Positions 1 through 7,252 of a DNA stretch of 64,000 nt are shown piece by piece. Each line of letters opens with the position of its first letter. Position 1 is the first letter of the stretch. The translations under genes were made by a program, and so were the position numbers. Source of the DNA: Aestuariivita sp. (GTDB lineage Bacteria; Pseudomonadota; Alphaproteobacteria; Rhodobacterales; Rhodobacteraceae). The notes under the pieces were generated by a model, which had not been told where the DNA came from, searched no databases, and saw only the letters and a list, made by a program, of their open reading frames with translations. The stretch covers positions 30,218 through 94,217 of the forward strand of contig NZ_JAAWWD010000064.1 in assembly GCF_021404545.1 (NCBI RefSeq), given 5' to 3'.

Positions 1-239
1 ATCGCCAGCCCCGTCAACCTGGCCAGATGCGCCGCCTCTTCGACCGTGACATCCGTTCCGACCTTCCCAAAAGGTCCAGCGACCGATCCGTCCGGGTTCA
101 ACGGCCCGGTGCCCGAGATAAAGGCCCGCGTGCCGCGCAGGTTCACTTCCGGAAACGGCAGCACCATACCTTCGGGCAGTTGCAAGGGCGCAGGCAGAAC
201 CAGCCCCCGTTCGGCCAGTTTCGCGTCTACTTTCGACAT
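1..239 (-). CDS. RidA/YjgF family protein, 3' end outside window
   Basis: Only the first 79 or so codons lie in the window; the gene continues past its left edge. The translation opens MSKVDAKLAERGLVLP and continues through FPEVNLRGTRAFISG and VTVEEAA, the pattern of the RidA (YjgF/Endoribonuclease L-PSP) family, whose members hydrolyse reactive enamine/imine intermediates or act in specialised catabolism. The start is well supported: AAAGGAA sits six bases before the ATG. It begins 12 bases after the stop of the HAD hydrolase gene and is probably the last member of a DUF3572-HAD-RidA transcript. The catalytic C-terminal half cannot be seen, so the subfamily is undecided. Confidence 0.75.
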   Translation of the reverse strand, partial: MSKVDAKLAERGLVLPAPLQLPEGMVLPFPEVNLRGTRAFISGTGPLNPDGSVAGPFGKVGTDVTVEEAAHLARLTGLA

Positions 240-251
240 CGTTGGTTCCTT

Positions 252-947
252 TCAGGATGCGTTTCGATCCAGCCAGCCTGGAAGATGGCCGATATCGGGG
301 AATACCGCGTCGGCATAGGGTGTCAGCGTCTCGCTCTGGGCCATCCCGGTCAGGACGCCAATCGTGCCCATACCCGCGCGCCGCCCGGCGATCAGATCAT
401 GCGTGCTGTCGCCAACCATTACCGTTTCGGCCGGTGAGACATCGACCGCGGCACAAAACGCCAGCAGCGGCTCGGGCATCGGCTTGGCGCCATAGCCGCT
501 GTCGAACCCCGCGACAAAGGCAAACCGGTCCAATATCCCTGCCTCGCCCAGATGGGCATGGGCGACCTCTTCGCTGTCATTGGTCATCACGCCGAGGGTA
601 AGGCCCCGCGCGGCCAGCCCGTCGAGAAACGGCTCCAGCGGCACCGCTTCGGCCTGGGGTGCCGCGGCCGCCTCGCCATTGAGCATATCAAGGAATGCGT
701 CCGCCTGCTCTTCCGGGAAATGCGGCAAGAGCGCCTCGGCCACCTCGCCGGGTGTGCCCGCGATCGCCACGCTGTCGGGCCGGAACCGGCGGGTTGTCAT
801 ATCAAAGCCGATGTGATGCCCAATCCGGGTGGCGCGCGTATGATTCCCCTTTGCGGCGCGCAACAGGAACGACACGGCCCAGGCCTCCCAAGTGGCGCCG
901 AAATCGAAGAGCGTGCCGTCCTTGTCGAAAAGAATCGCCTTGATCAT
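252..947 (-). CDS. HAD-superfamily phosphatase (Gph-like)
   Basis: A 231-residue HAD hydrolase, related to phosphoglycolate phosphatase and similar small-molecule phosphatases. Motif I is IKAILFDKDGTLFDFG at the N-terminus with the nucleophilic Asp in DKDGT; motif II is VMTNDS; motif IV is MVGDSTHDLIAGRRAGM near residue 180. A helical cap lies between motifs I and II. The start ATGATCAAG was chosen because motif I must begin within a few residues of it; an upstream in-frame extension lacks any HAD character and overlaps the preceding gene. It follows the DUF3572 gene by four bases and precedes the RidA gene. The substrate cannot be read from sequence. Confidence 0.85.
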   Translation of the reverse strand: MIKAILFDKDGTLFDFGATWEAWAVSFLLRAAKGNHTRATRIGHHIGFDMTTRRFRPDSVAIAGTPGEVAEALLPHFPEEQADAFLDMLNGEAAAAPQAEAVPLEPFLDGLAARGLTLGVMTNDSEEVAHAHLGEAGILDRFAFVAGFDSGYGAKPMPEPLLAFCAAVDVSPAETVMVGDSTHDLIAGRRAGMGTIGVLTGMAQSETLTPYADAVFPDIGHLPGWLDRNAS

Positions 948-951
948 CCGC

Positions 952-1236
952 TCATGTCCAATGCACCTGCGCCCCGCCCGGCAAAGCAGCGCGCGCCTGC
1001 ATCGGGGTCTCATAGCTCAGATCCTGGGCATCGCAGAATGCCACCACCCAAGCGTCGTCCATCGTCAGGAACTCCAGAACCGACCCCAGAAACTCCGGAT
1101 CGGCGGCCCGGGCGCGCAGATCGCCCTCCGACGCGCCCGACGCGCCAAGAAACACCGGCAGCAGATCGTCATTGGCCACAAGCCAACCCAGCGCCTGGAG
1201 CGCCACGGTCTCGGCGAATTCTTGCGTCATGCTCAT
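952..1236 (-). CDS. DUF3572 family protein
   Basis: A 94-residue protein that I recognise as DUF3572, a small alphaproteobacterial family of unknown function. Its hallmarks are the segments ALQALGWL, FLGASGASEGDLR, MDDAWVVAFCDAQ and a C-terminal LPGGAQVHWT. There is no signal peptide or membrane segment. A second in-frame ATG two codons downstream is an equally possible start because neither has a strong Shine-Dalgarno. It is the first gene of a likely three-gene unit with the HAD phosphatase and RidA, and is divergent from the diguanylate cyclase gene. Confidence 0.8.
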   Translation of the reverse strand: MSMTQEFAETVALQALGWLVANDDLLPVFLGASGASEGDLRARAADPEFLGSVLEFLTMDDAWVVAFCDAQDLSYETPMQARAALPGGAQVHWT

Positions 1237-1295
1237 GAGTACGAAGTGTTTTAGCGATCGCGGAAAGGGTTTGTTAACCAGTTACCTAAAGACTG

Positions 1296-1309
1296 TGACG
1301 TAGACGTCA
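1296..1309. promoter_or_regulatory. Inverted repeat TGACGT-AG-ACGTCA before the diguanylate cyclase gene
   Basis: TGACGT and ACGTCA are perfect complements separated by two bases, about 24 bases before the GTG start at 1333 and in the gap between divergent genes. It may be an operator. The same ACGTCA half-site recurs at 41000-41062 before a MerR gene. Confidence 0.4.
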
Positions 1310-1332
1310 AGCATGATGGCGAAAGGACAAAC

Positions 1333-2730
1333 GTGCAAGGAACGCTTCTGATCGCGGACGGGGTGGCCACCAACAGGATCCTGCTCAAGACCAAACTGGC
1401 AGCGTCCACCTTTGAAATGGTCCAGGTGGCAAGTGCGGCCAGCCTGATCAAGGCCGCACGTGCCAAACGCCCTGCGTTGATTCTGTTGGCCGATACCTTG
1501 CCGGATGCGCGGGCCGCTGCCTTGTGCGGTTGGCTCAAGTCCGACAGCGATCTCAAAGAGACCCCTTTGATCGTGATCGCCCGCTCCGATGATATGACCG
1601 AACGACTGATTCTGTTACAGGCCGGCGCGGATGAGGTCTTTGCCCCGCCGCTCAAGAAAACGGTGCTTCAGGCGCGTGTGCGCAGCCTGGTGCGGGCCCG
1701 CACGGGGGTGGAGGAGTTGATGCTGCGTGACGGCACTTCGCGGGCGCTGGGATTTGGCGAGGCTCAGGACGGCTTTGCACCGGCCGCCAACGTGGCGCTG
1801 CTGACTTGCGACGCCGGGACTGCGGTGCGCTGGCGCACCGATCTGACCCAGCATCTGAGTGCTGCGCGGCTGTCGGCCTATGGGTTCGGCGATGCGATGG
1901 CGGGCATTTTGCGCAAGGCGGTGCCGGATGTGTTTGTGATCGGCCTGAGCGGGAAGACAGCGCCTGAGGGGCTGCGGCTTCTTGCGGATCTGCGCGCCAA
2001 CCCGACCACGCGCCATGCAGGCGTTCTGGCGGTGTTGGAGGATGATGCCCAACCCCTCGCGGCGGACGCGCTGGATCTGGGCGCGGGCGATCTGATGGTT
2101 CATGGATTTGAACCGCGCGAACTGGCCCTGCGCCTGAAGAGCCAGATCGCCCAGAAACAGACGCATGACAGGCTGCGCACCTCGGTCGAGATCGGGCTGC
2201 GCGCGGCGGTGATCGACCCGATGACCGGGCTGTTCAATCGGCGATACGCTATGCCGTATCTGAGCCGCGTGATCGGTCAGCATATCCAGGGCGGGCGCAG
2301 CTTTGCGGTGATGTTGGCCGATCTCGATCATTTCAAGGCGATCAACGACCGGTTTGGCCACGTCGCGGGCGACGCGGTGCTGACAGAGACGGCTCAACGG
2401 CTCAAGAACGATCTGCGGGCCGAGGATTTGATTGCTCGCATCGGCGGGGAGGAGTTTCTGATCGTACTGCCGGATGCCTCCAAGAAAGAGGCGCAGGTCG
2501 CAGCGGAACGATTGCGCAAACGCATTGATGCAGAGGCCTTTGTGTTGCCGGAAGGCGCCGGAACAGCGCATGTGACGGTCAGCATCGGTGTGGCGGTGAT
2601 CTGTCAGGGCGTCTTGCGTCCGCATAGCGGCGGGGACACGACCACGACCCTGCTGAAATTGGCCGATGATGCGCTTTATGGATCCAAAGGGGCCGGCCGC
2701 AACCAGGTGACGCTGGTGGATGCGGCGTGA
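1333..2730 (+). CDS. pleD: PleD-like diguanylate cyclase with degenerate receiver domains
   Basis: 465 residues with the PleD order REC-REC-GGDEF; it should make cyclic di-GMP from two GTP. The catalytic domain (about 285-460) begins DPMTGLFNRRY, has the active-site loop GGEEF and keeps the inhibitory RxxD motif (RAED) five residues before it. REC1 aligns without gaps to Caulobacter PleD, but the phosphoacceptor position 53 is Ala, position 10 is Gly rather than Asp, the Thr-83 position is Ala and the Lys-105 position is Pro. REC2 (about 150-280) is also degenerate, as in classical PleD. The start is GTG after GAAAGGAC; the nearby ATGs are out of frame. Phosphorylation-dependent control therefore looks lost, which is an inference. 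Confidence 0.88.
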   Translation: MQGTLLIADGVATNRILLKTKLAASTFEMVQVASAASLIKAARAKRPALILLADTLPDARAAALCGWLKSDSDLKETPLIVIARSDDMTERLILLQAGADEVFAPPLKKTVLQARVRSLVRARTGVEELMLRDGTSRALGFGEAQDGFAPAANVALLTCDAGTAVRWRTDLTQHLSAARLSAYGFGDAMAGILRKAVPDVFVIGLSGKTAPEGLRLLADLRANPTTRHAGVLAVLEDDAQPLAADALDLGAGDLMVHGFEPRELALRLKSQIAQKQTHDRLRTSVEIGLRAAVIDPMTGLFNRRYAMPYLSRVIGQHIQGGRSFAVMLADLDHFKAINDRFGHVAGDAVLTETAQRLKNDLRAEDLIARIGGEEFLIVLPDASKKEAQVAAERLRKRIDAEAFVLPEGAGTAHVTVSIGVAVICQGVLRPHSGGDTTTTLLKLADDALYGSKGAGRNQVTLVDAA

Positions 2731-2989
2731 CGGATCGGGGCAGAGCCATGCTCCTTCTGGGATCCGGCGCCGCGCATTTGGGGCGTTGAGCCGACCGGAC
2801 GGCACCGGCCAAAGACCGGTATTCGCCCATTCCTGCGGGGTCGGACAGTCGCCCGAGACGGGGCCTTTCCACAAGGCCGATACCGCTGCGCCCCGCGCAC
2901 CGCACGGCGACGGGCCCTGCGCCGTTATCGACAGTCCGGCGCTGTGTCGGCTGGCGCGCAGTTGCCCCGGCCCAAGCGCCATGCCCGGA

Positions 2990-3481
2990 TCAGGGCCGGT
3001 CCTCGGGCGGCCCTTTGTGCCGTCTGTCCAGCGCGGCTTTGAGCCGGTCCGCATAGGCCTGACGGCCCTCAGGGCTCATCTGTGACAGGATCTCGATCCA
3101 ACCGTCACGCATCGCGTTCTGCCCGGTCATCAGCGCGCGCGCCTGACGGTCCATCAAGACACGCACCGCCTCGGGCTCAAAGGGTTCGGCGCGCAACAGG
3201 GCATCCAACTCGGGACCAACACGCATTTGCCGCAACACGCTGCGATCCACGCTCTCGCGCAGCCTCTCACGCATCGCGCGGCGCTCTTGCCGGGACAACT
3301 CGCGATACAGCACCTTGCCGATCGCCCCGCGGGAACTGAATTCCCGATCCGGCGGACCATGGCGCAGCCAGGCCCCGGCCAGTGTGCCGACCACCAGAAG
3401 GTTCAACGCCAGCGACAGCACAAAAACGATGCGGATGCCCCTGGACATGCGGGGCGCGGCGGCGGGGGGAGTGTCAGTCAT
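2990..3481 (-). CDS. Periplasmic CpxP/heavy-metal-sensor-like membrane protein
   Basis: 163 residues: a short cytoplasmic N-terminus rich in Pro/Ala, one membrane segment at about 17-40 (VFVLSLALNLLVVGTLAGAW), then a charged all-helical periplasmic domain with repeated LSRQERRAMRERL-type helices. This is the layout of the periplasmic heavy-metal sensor/CpxP-like (LTXXQ-related) family, often found beside ECF sigma factors. It starts three bases after the stop of the anti-sigma candidate, so it is probably translated from the same message. A role in sensing envelope or metal stress for the sigma factor is inferred from position; no Cys or His metal site stands out. Confidence 0.7.
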   Translation of the reverse strand: MTDTPPAAAPRMSRGIRIVFVLSLALNLLVVGTLAGAWLRHGPPDREFSSRGAIGKVLYRELSRQERRAMRERLRESVDRSVLRQMRVGPELDALLRAEPFEPEAVRVLMDRQARALMTGQNAMRDGWIEILSQMSPEGRQAYADRLKAALDRRHKGPPEDRP

Positions 3482-3484
3482 CGC

Positions 3485-3841
3485 TCAACCTCCGTCCAAG
3501 ACCATGGCATAGTCAAACGCAGTCTCCGACAAAATCTCGACCGTGGAGGAGGTGTTCAACACCACCGCCACCTGATCGCTGAGCGACGCGGGCGGCGCGA
3601 TCCCGATCCACAGGCCCGCGCCACAGGCCACAGCCATGCCGCCCAGCCCCTGCCAGCCGCCCAAGACGCCGCTGATCTGTTGCCAGAAGGACGGGGGCCG
3701 TCGCCCTGCGCGCCGCCGGATCTCGCTCTCGGCATCCTGCGCCACGCGCCCGAGCCAGGCCTCATCCGCGACCGGTCGGCTTTGCGATGCTGCCTCGAAA
3801 AGCGCATCCAGCTCAAGTCCCGTCAGTTTCTTATCCGCCAT
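3485..3841 (-). CDS. Single-pass membrane protein, candidate anti-sigma factor
   Basis: 118 residues starting MADKKLTGLELDALFEA. The start overlaps the end of the ECF sigma gene by 11 bases, which is typical of sigma/anti-sigma pairs; a longer reading that begins inside the sigma gene was rejected. The N-terminal 65 residues are cytoplasmic and helical with a basic stretch (IRRRAGRRPP), followed by one membrane helix at about 83-102 and a short outer tail. There is no HxxxCxxC zinc anti-sigma motif. The anti-sigma role rests on coupling and topology only. Confidence 0.6.
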   Translation of the reverse strand: MADKKLTGLELDALFEAASQSRPVADEAWLGRVAQDAESEIRRRAGRRPPSFWQQISGVLGGWQGLGGMAVACGAGLWIGIAPPASLSDQVAVVLNTSSTVEILSETAFDYAMVLDGG

Positions 3842-4427
3842 CTTCAAACCCCAATTCTGCACGCCGCCCGGCCAGGGCCTGGGCGAGACTGCGTTTTCCA
3901 CGGGCAGTCAGACTTTCGACCGCCTCAACACTGATGTCCATTACCGCGCCGATCTCGGGGTTGGAGAGCCCTTCGATGTGGCGTAAAATCACCGCCTCGC
4001 GTTGCCGCTCGGGCAAGTCTGCCAGCGCCTGCTGCAAGGCCGCATTGCGCGCAGCATTCTGCATTTGATCGGGCACGGAAGGCGCGGGATCGACCGGTTC
4101 GGCCACGTCCTGCAACCCGACCTGCGCGCGGCGACGTCTGCGCAACCTGTCGGTGCAAAGATTGCGCGCCACCTGATAGAGCCAGGTCGAGACCTGCGCC
4201 TGCCCCGCCTGCCAGTCCGGCGCCATCCGCCAAAGCCGCAGCATCGCTTCCTGCGCAATGTCCTCGGCCTCGGCCCGGTCGCCCAGCATGCGCCAGGCCA
4301 GGCCGATCAGACGGCTGCCATGGCGCTTGGACAGCTCGGACGCCGCGCTGGCATCGCCTTCTGCATAGCGTGCCAGCAACACGTCATCGGGAACGGTGTC
4401 GGAAAGGGGGGCCACCTGCCGGAACAT
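3831..4427 (-). CDS. ECF-family RNA polymerase sigma factor
   Basis: 198 residues with both regions of group IV sigma factors. Region 2 (about 15-90) contains LLARYAEGDASAASEL, the core-binding EDIAQEAMLRLW and the -10 recognition helix STWLYQVARNLCTDRLRRRR. Region 4 (about 130-185) has LPERQREAVILRHIEGLSN and the helix-turn-helix EIGAVMDISVEAVESLTARG. The start MFRQVAPL was chosen because the upstream in-frame extension has no family similarity. It lies 67 bases after the EF-hand gene and overlaps the membrane protein gene behind it. A GGAACC hexamer lies about 30 bases upstream and could be an ECF -35 element, but no convincing -10 follows. This looks like a stress-response regulator with its own sensor set. 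Confidence 0.9.
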   Translation of the reverse strand: MFRQVAPLSDTVPDDVLLARYAEGDASAASELSKRHGSRLIGLAWRMLGDRAEAEDIAQEAMLRLWRMAPDWQAGQAQVSTWLYQVARNLCTDRLRRRRRAQVGLQDVAEPVDPAPSVPDQMQNAARNAALQQALADLPERQREAVILRHIEGLSNPEIGAVMDISVEAVESLTARGKRSLAQALAGRRAELGFEDGG

Positions 4428-4494
4428 CACTTGGTCAGTCTTACCTTCATTGTCCCGCCGGTTCCAACCATCCAGGTCACCCCCCAGGCCCCGA

Positions 4495-4962
4495 TCAATC
4501 CGAGTGGCGCTTGCCATGGCCATGCCCGGCCATCCGGTCGCGCATCTTTTCGCGGCCCGCGTCATATTCGGCCTGTGACAGGGTGCCGTTGCCGTCGCTG
4601 TCGAACCGCGAGATCATCCGGCCCGTGTCGCGCCGCGCCGTCAACTCGTCCTGGCTCAGAACGCCGTCACCGTTGCTGTCGAGCCGCTCGATCATCCGTG
4701 TGGCGCGCGCCTCGGCCCGGCCAACGGCGGCCGCGATGAGCTCGGCCCGGTCGAGGGTGCCATCGCCATTGCCATCGGTTTCGGCAAAACGGGCCTCGCC
4801 CAGTGCGTTCAGCTCAGACTGCGTGATCTCACCGTTGCCGTCCTGATCGAGTGTCTCAAAACCGGGCATGGCCCGGTCCGGCCCACCTCGAGCCAGACCT
4901 GCACTGGCGGAAATGGCAAGGGCGGTCAGGCTGACCAATGTCATGAATCCTGCACGTTTCAT
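4495..4962 (-). CDS. Secreted EF-hand calcium-binding protein
   Basis: 155 residues with a signal peptide of about 24 residues ending near ASAGLARG. Four canonical EF-hand loops follow: DQDGNGEITQSE, ETDGNGDGTLDRAE, DSNGDGVLSQDE and DSDGNGTLSQAE, each with Asp at position 1 and an acidic residue at position 12. The C-terminus is His/Gly rich (MAGHGHGKRHSD) and might bind another metal. AGAGGA precedes the ATG by six bases. It stands 67 bases ahead of the ECF sigma gene in the same direction, suggesting a shared unit in which periplasmic calcium or metal binding is linked to the envelope response. Confidence 0.88.
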   Translation of the reverse strand: MKRAGFMTLVSLTALAISASAGLARGGPDRAMPGFETLDQDGNGEITQSELNALGEARFAETDGNGDGTLDRAELIAAAVGRAEARATRMIERLDSNGDGVLSQDELTARRDTGRMISRFDSDGNGTLSQAEYDAGREKMRDRMAGHGHGKRHSD

Positions 4963-5119
4963 GTGTCGTCCTCTTCTTGCTTCTGACCGGTTTGTCCGGC
5001 CATTCGTACAGGGTCAAACGCGCCGCGCCGCACATTCCGTCGCTGGATTGAGCAGATATCCCGACGGTTTTGCGACATGGCGCCGCAACAGCCATCTGTC
5101 GCCTTCCGTTACCGGCGCG

Positions 5120-5140
5120 CCGGGTCCACATACGACCCGG
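5120..5140. promoter_or_regulatory. Inverted repeat CCGGGTC-N7-GACCCGG before the DUF983 gene
   Basis: Seven-base perfect arms separated by CACATAC, ending 21 bases before the DUF983 start. It could be an operator or a leader hairpin. Nothing identifies a regulator. Confidence 0.3.
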
Positions 5141-5161
5141 TGAATACCAAGGATGACACCG

Positions 5162-5569
5162 ATGTTTGACGGACAGGACCACACTCTCCCATCTGAGACC
5201 GAAGCGGATCGCCCGCTTTGGCCCGCGCTGCGGCGCGGCTGGCGCAGGCGCTGTCCCAAATGCGGCAATGGGCCGGTCCTCAAAGGGTATCTCAAGGTCA
5301 GATCGGAATGCCCGGTCTGCCGTGAGGAGTTCTTTCATCACCGCGCAGATGATGGGCCCGCCTATCTGACGATCCTGCTGGTCGGGCATCTGATGGCCCC
5401 GGCACTGCATGTCGCCTTTGTCGAGTTTCGCCCAGATCCGCTGACGCTTTTCACAATCTTTGCGGTTGGCTGCGTTGCGCTGTCGCTTTATCTTCTGCCC
5501 AGATTGAAGGGGGCGATCGTGGCCTATCAGTGGGCGCGGCAGCTTTACGGGTTCGGTAAACCGGCCTGA
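5162..5569 (+). CDS. DUF983 membrane protein
   Basis: 135 residues. The N-terminal half carries two CxxC pairs, RRRCPKCGNGPVLKGY and SECPVCREEFFHH, which suggest a small zinc knuckle. Two hydrophobic helices follow at about 65-85 and 90-110, and the C-terminal end is basic. This is the DUF983 pattern common in alphaproteobacteria; the function is unknown. The second ATG is preferred because AAGGA is eight bases upstream of it, while the first ATG at 5153 overlaps that site. The NUDIX gene follows after 31 bases in the same direction. Confidence 0.82.
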   Translation: MFDGQDHTLPSETEADRPLWPALRRGWRRRCPKCGNGPVLKGYLKVRSECPVCREEFFHHRADDGPAYLTILLVGHLMAPALHVAFVEFRPDPLTLFTIFAVGCVALSLYLLPRLKGAIVAYQWARQLYGFGKPA

Positions 5570-5600
5570 TGGACCCCCTCCGACAGGTGCGAGGGGATGC

Positions 5601-6305
5601 ATGAGCATCATAGACAAAACAGCGATCCGCAACGCGGCCACGGTGATCGCGTTGCGGGACCGGGACAGCGATCCCGCGATCCTCATGGGCCAGCGCGGTG
5701 CCAAAGCCGCGTTCATGCCCAACAAATTCGTCTTTCCAGGCGGCGCGGTCGATGCGGCTGACGCCTATATTCCGCTTTTGTCAGACGTGCCGCGGCCCTG
5801 TTTTGACCGGCTGGAGGAGGACGCCCCCTCCGGCATGCAACGCGCCCTGGGGGCGGCGGCCGTGCGCGAGCTCTGGGAAGAGACGGGTCTGATCCTGGGC
5901 GAACCCGGGCGCTGGTCCGGTGAGGTGCCCCCCGATTGGCAGAGCTTTGCCCGCACAGGTCATTTGCCCAGCGCGGGCGGGCTTCAGTTTGTCTTCCGTG
6001 CGCTGACACCACCGGGTCGGCCACGACGCTTTGACGCACGGTTCTTCCTGGTGGATGCAGCGCTGATCCGCAGCAATCTCGATGATTTCAGCCACGCCAC
6101 CGAAGAGCTGTCGCATCTGCAATGGATCCCCTTGTCCGAGGCGCGTGGCTTTGATTTGCCGTTTATCACCGAGGTGGTGCTGGCCGAGGTGGAAAGCCGC
6201 CTGCACCGCACCGACCCACCGGCCTCTGTGCCGTATTTCAAGAACGATGACGAAGCGAGCCTGTTCAAGCGGTTGCGCGGCTATGAGATGCCTGAGGTGG
6301 ACTGA
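5601..6305 (+). CDS. NUDIX hydrolase
   Basis: 234 residues. The Nudix box core is present as AAVRELWEETGLIL at about 90-103, with the catalytic REXXEEXGU spacing; it is preceded by FVFPGGAVD, with an insertion of about 30 residues between the two, a form often annotated as an NrtR-like or CoA-pyrophosphatase-like NUDIX protein. It should cleave a nucleoside diphosphate linked to another moiety. The substrate is unknown. GAGGGG lies nine bases before the ATG. It is co-oriented with and close to the DUF983 gene, and ends inside a terminator hairpin shared with the converging transporter gene. Confidence 0.85.
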   Translation: MSIIDKTAIRNAATVIALRDRDSDPAILMGQRGAKAAFMPNKFVFPGGAVDAADAYIPLLSDVPRPCFDRLEEDAPSGMQRALGAAAVRELWEETGLILGEPGRWSGEVPPDWQSFARTGHLPSAGGLQFVFRALTPPGRPRRFDARFFLVDAALIRSNLDDFSHATEELSHLQWIPLSEARGFDLPFITEVVLAEVESRLHRTDPPASVPYFKNDDEASLFKRLRGYEMPEVD

Positions 6306-6328
6306 CCCGCCCTCTGGCCAGGCGGGTC
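6304..6328. terminator. Bidirectional terminator between NUDIX and DMT transporter genes
   Basis: GACCCGCC and GGCGGGTC form a perfect eight-base stem around CTCTGGCCA, placed between the stop codons of two converging genes. No long T-run follows on either strand, so it is not a textbook intrinsic terminator. Confidence 0.6.
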
Positions 6329-7231
6329 TCATATCACAAGAACCAGCACCAGGATAGAAAGCACCAGCACACCCATTCCGGCAATTTCGCGACGGGTGAT
6401 CGTTTCCTTGAAGAACAGGACCGAGGCCATCAGGCTCAGCACCAGTTCCACCTGTCCCAAAGCCTTGACGTAAGCTGCCGTTTGCAACGCGAATGCCACG
6501 AACCAGCACAGCGACCCGGCCATGGAAGTCAGCCCCACCCACAGTGCCACACGCCGTGCGCGCCAGACCGCCAGCAGCTCTGCCCGGTCGCGCAGCCCCA
6601 GCCAAAGCGCCATGACCAGAACCTGCCAGCAGACGACCGCCGCCAGTGTGACCCCGGCCCTGAGCAACGGATCCTCGGCGCCCAGTTGCAGCGTGGCCCC
6701 ACGGTAACTGACGGCCGAGACCGCAAAGAGCAGACCAGACGCGAGACCCAGCGCCACCGCGCGGCTGGCCAGATGCCGCCACCAGGCCCCCTCCAGCCCC
6801 GGCGTCTTCGACAAGAGCAGAACACCAAGCACCCCCAGCAGAATGGCGCCGAACCCTGCCAGGCTGACCCCTTCGCCCAGAACCACCAGCCCGACCAGCA
6901 CCGACAGGATCACTTCGGTCTTCTTAAAAGTAATGCCAACGGCGAAATTGCGCGCCTGAAACAGCAGCACCACGCAGACCGTCGCCAGAATCTGCGCCAA
7001 CCCGCCGACAATGGCATGCAGCCAGAATCGCGCGGTTATCTCCGGCAAGGCCTGCCCCGTGCCTTGCATATACACAGCCAGCCCGATCAAGATCAGCGGC
7101 GCGGAATAGATGAACCGCGCGAATGTCGCACCAGACGCCGTAAGCGGACCCATGCTGAGGAATTTCTGCAGCATGAACCGCACGGTCTGAAAACTCGCCG
7201 CGGCCAGCGTAAAGGGGATCCAGAGACTCAT
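6329..7231 (-). CDS. EamA/DMT family transporter
   Basis: 300 residues with about ten hydrophobic helices in two repeats, the drug/metabolite transporter fold. It opens MSLWIPFTLAAASFQTVRFMLQK and includes conserved segments such as KKTEVILSVLVG in the first repeat and VELVLSLMASVLFFKET in the second. It should export a small metabolite across the inner membrane; the substrate is not predictable. It is transcribed after the fatty acid desaturase with a 21-base gap, but a functional link is not evident. It converges with the NUDIX gene across a hairpin. Confidence 0.85.
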   Translation of the reverse strand: MSLWIPFTLAAASFQTVRFMLQKFLSMGPLTASGATFARFIYSAPLILIGLAVYMQGTGQALPEITARFWLHAIVGGLAQILATVCVVLLFQARNFAVGITFKKTEVILSVLVGLVVLGEGVSLAGFGAILLGVLGVLLLSKTPGLEGAWWRHLASRAVALGLASGLLFAVSAVSYRGATLQLGAEDPLLRAGVTLAAVVCWQVLVMALWLGLRDRAELLAVWRARRVALWVGLTSMAGSLCWFVAFALQTAAYVKALGQVELVLSLMASVLFFKETITRREIAGMGVLVLSILVLVLVI

Positions 7232-7252
7232 GACCCCCGTTCTGGCCTCAAT

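Noticed and set aside
2862..2878. GGCCTT-N5-AAGGCC as terminator of the diguanylate cyclase gene
   Set aside because: It is 130 bases past the stop and has no T-rich tail. The 259-base gap here shows no gene.
1615..3054. Long open frame of 479 codons on the minus strand across the diguanylate cyclase gene
   Set aside because: It is a GC-driven shadow of the cyclase frame, with no recognisable domain and Arg/Gln/His-biased composition.
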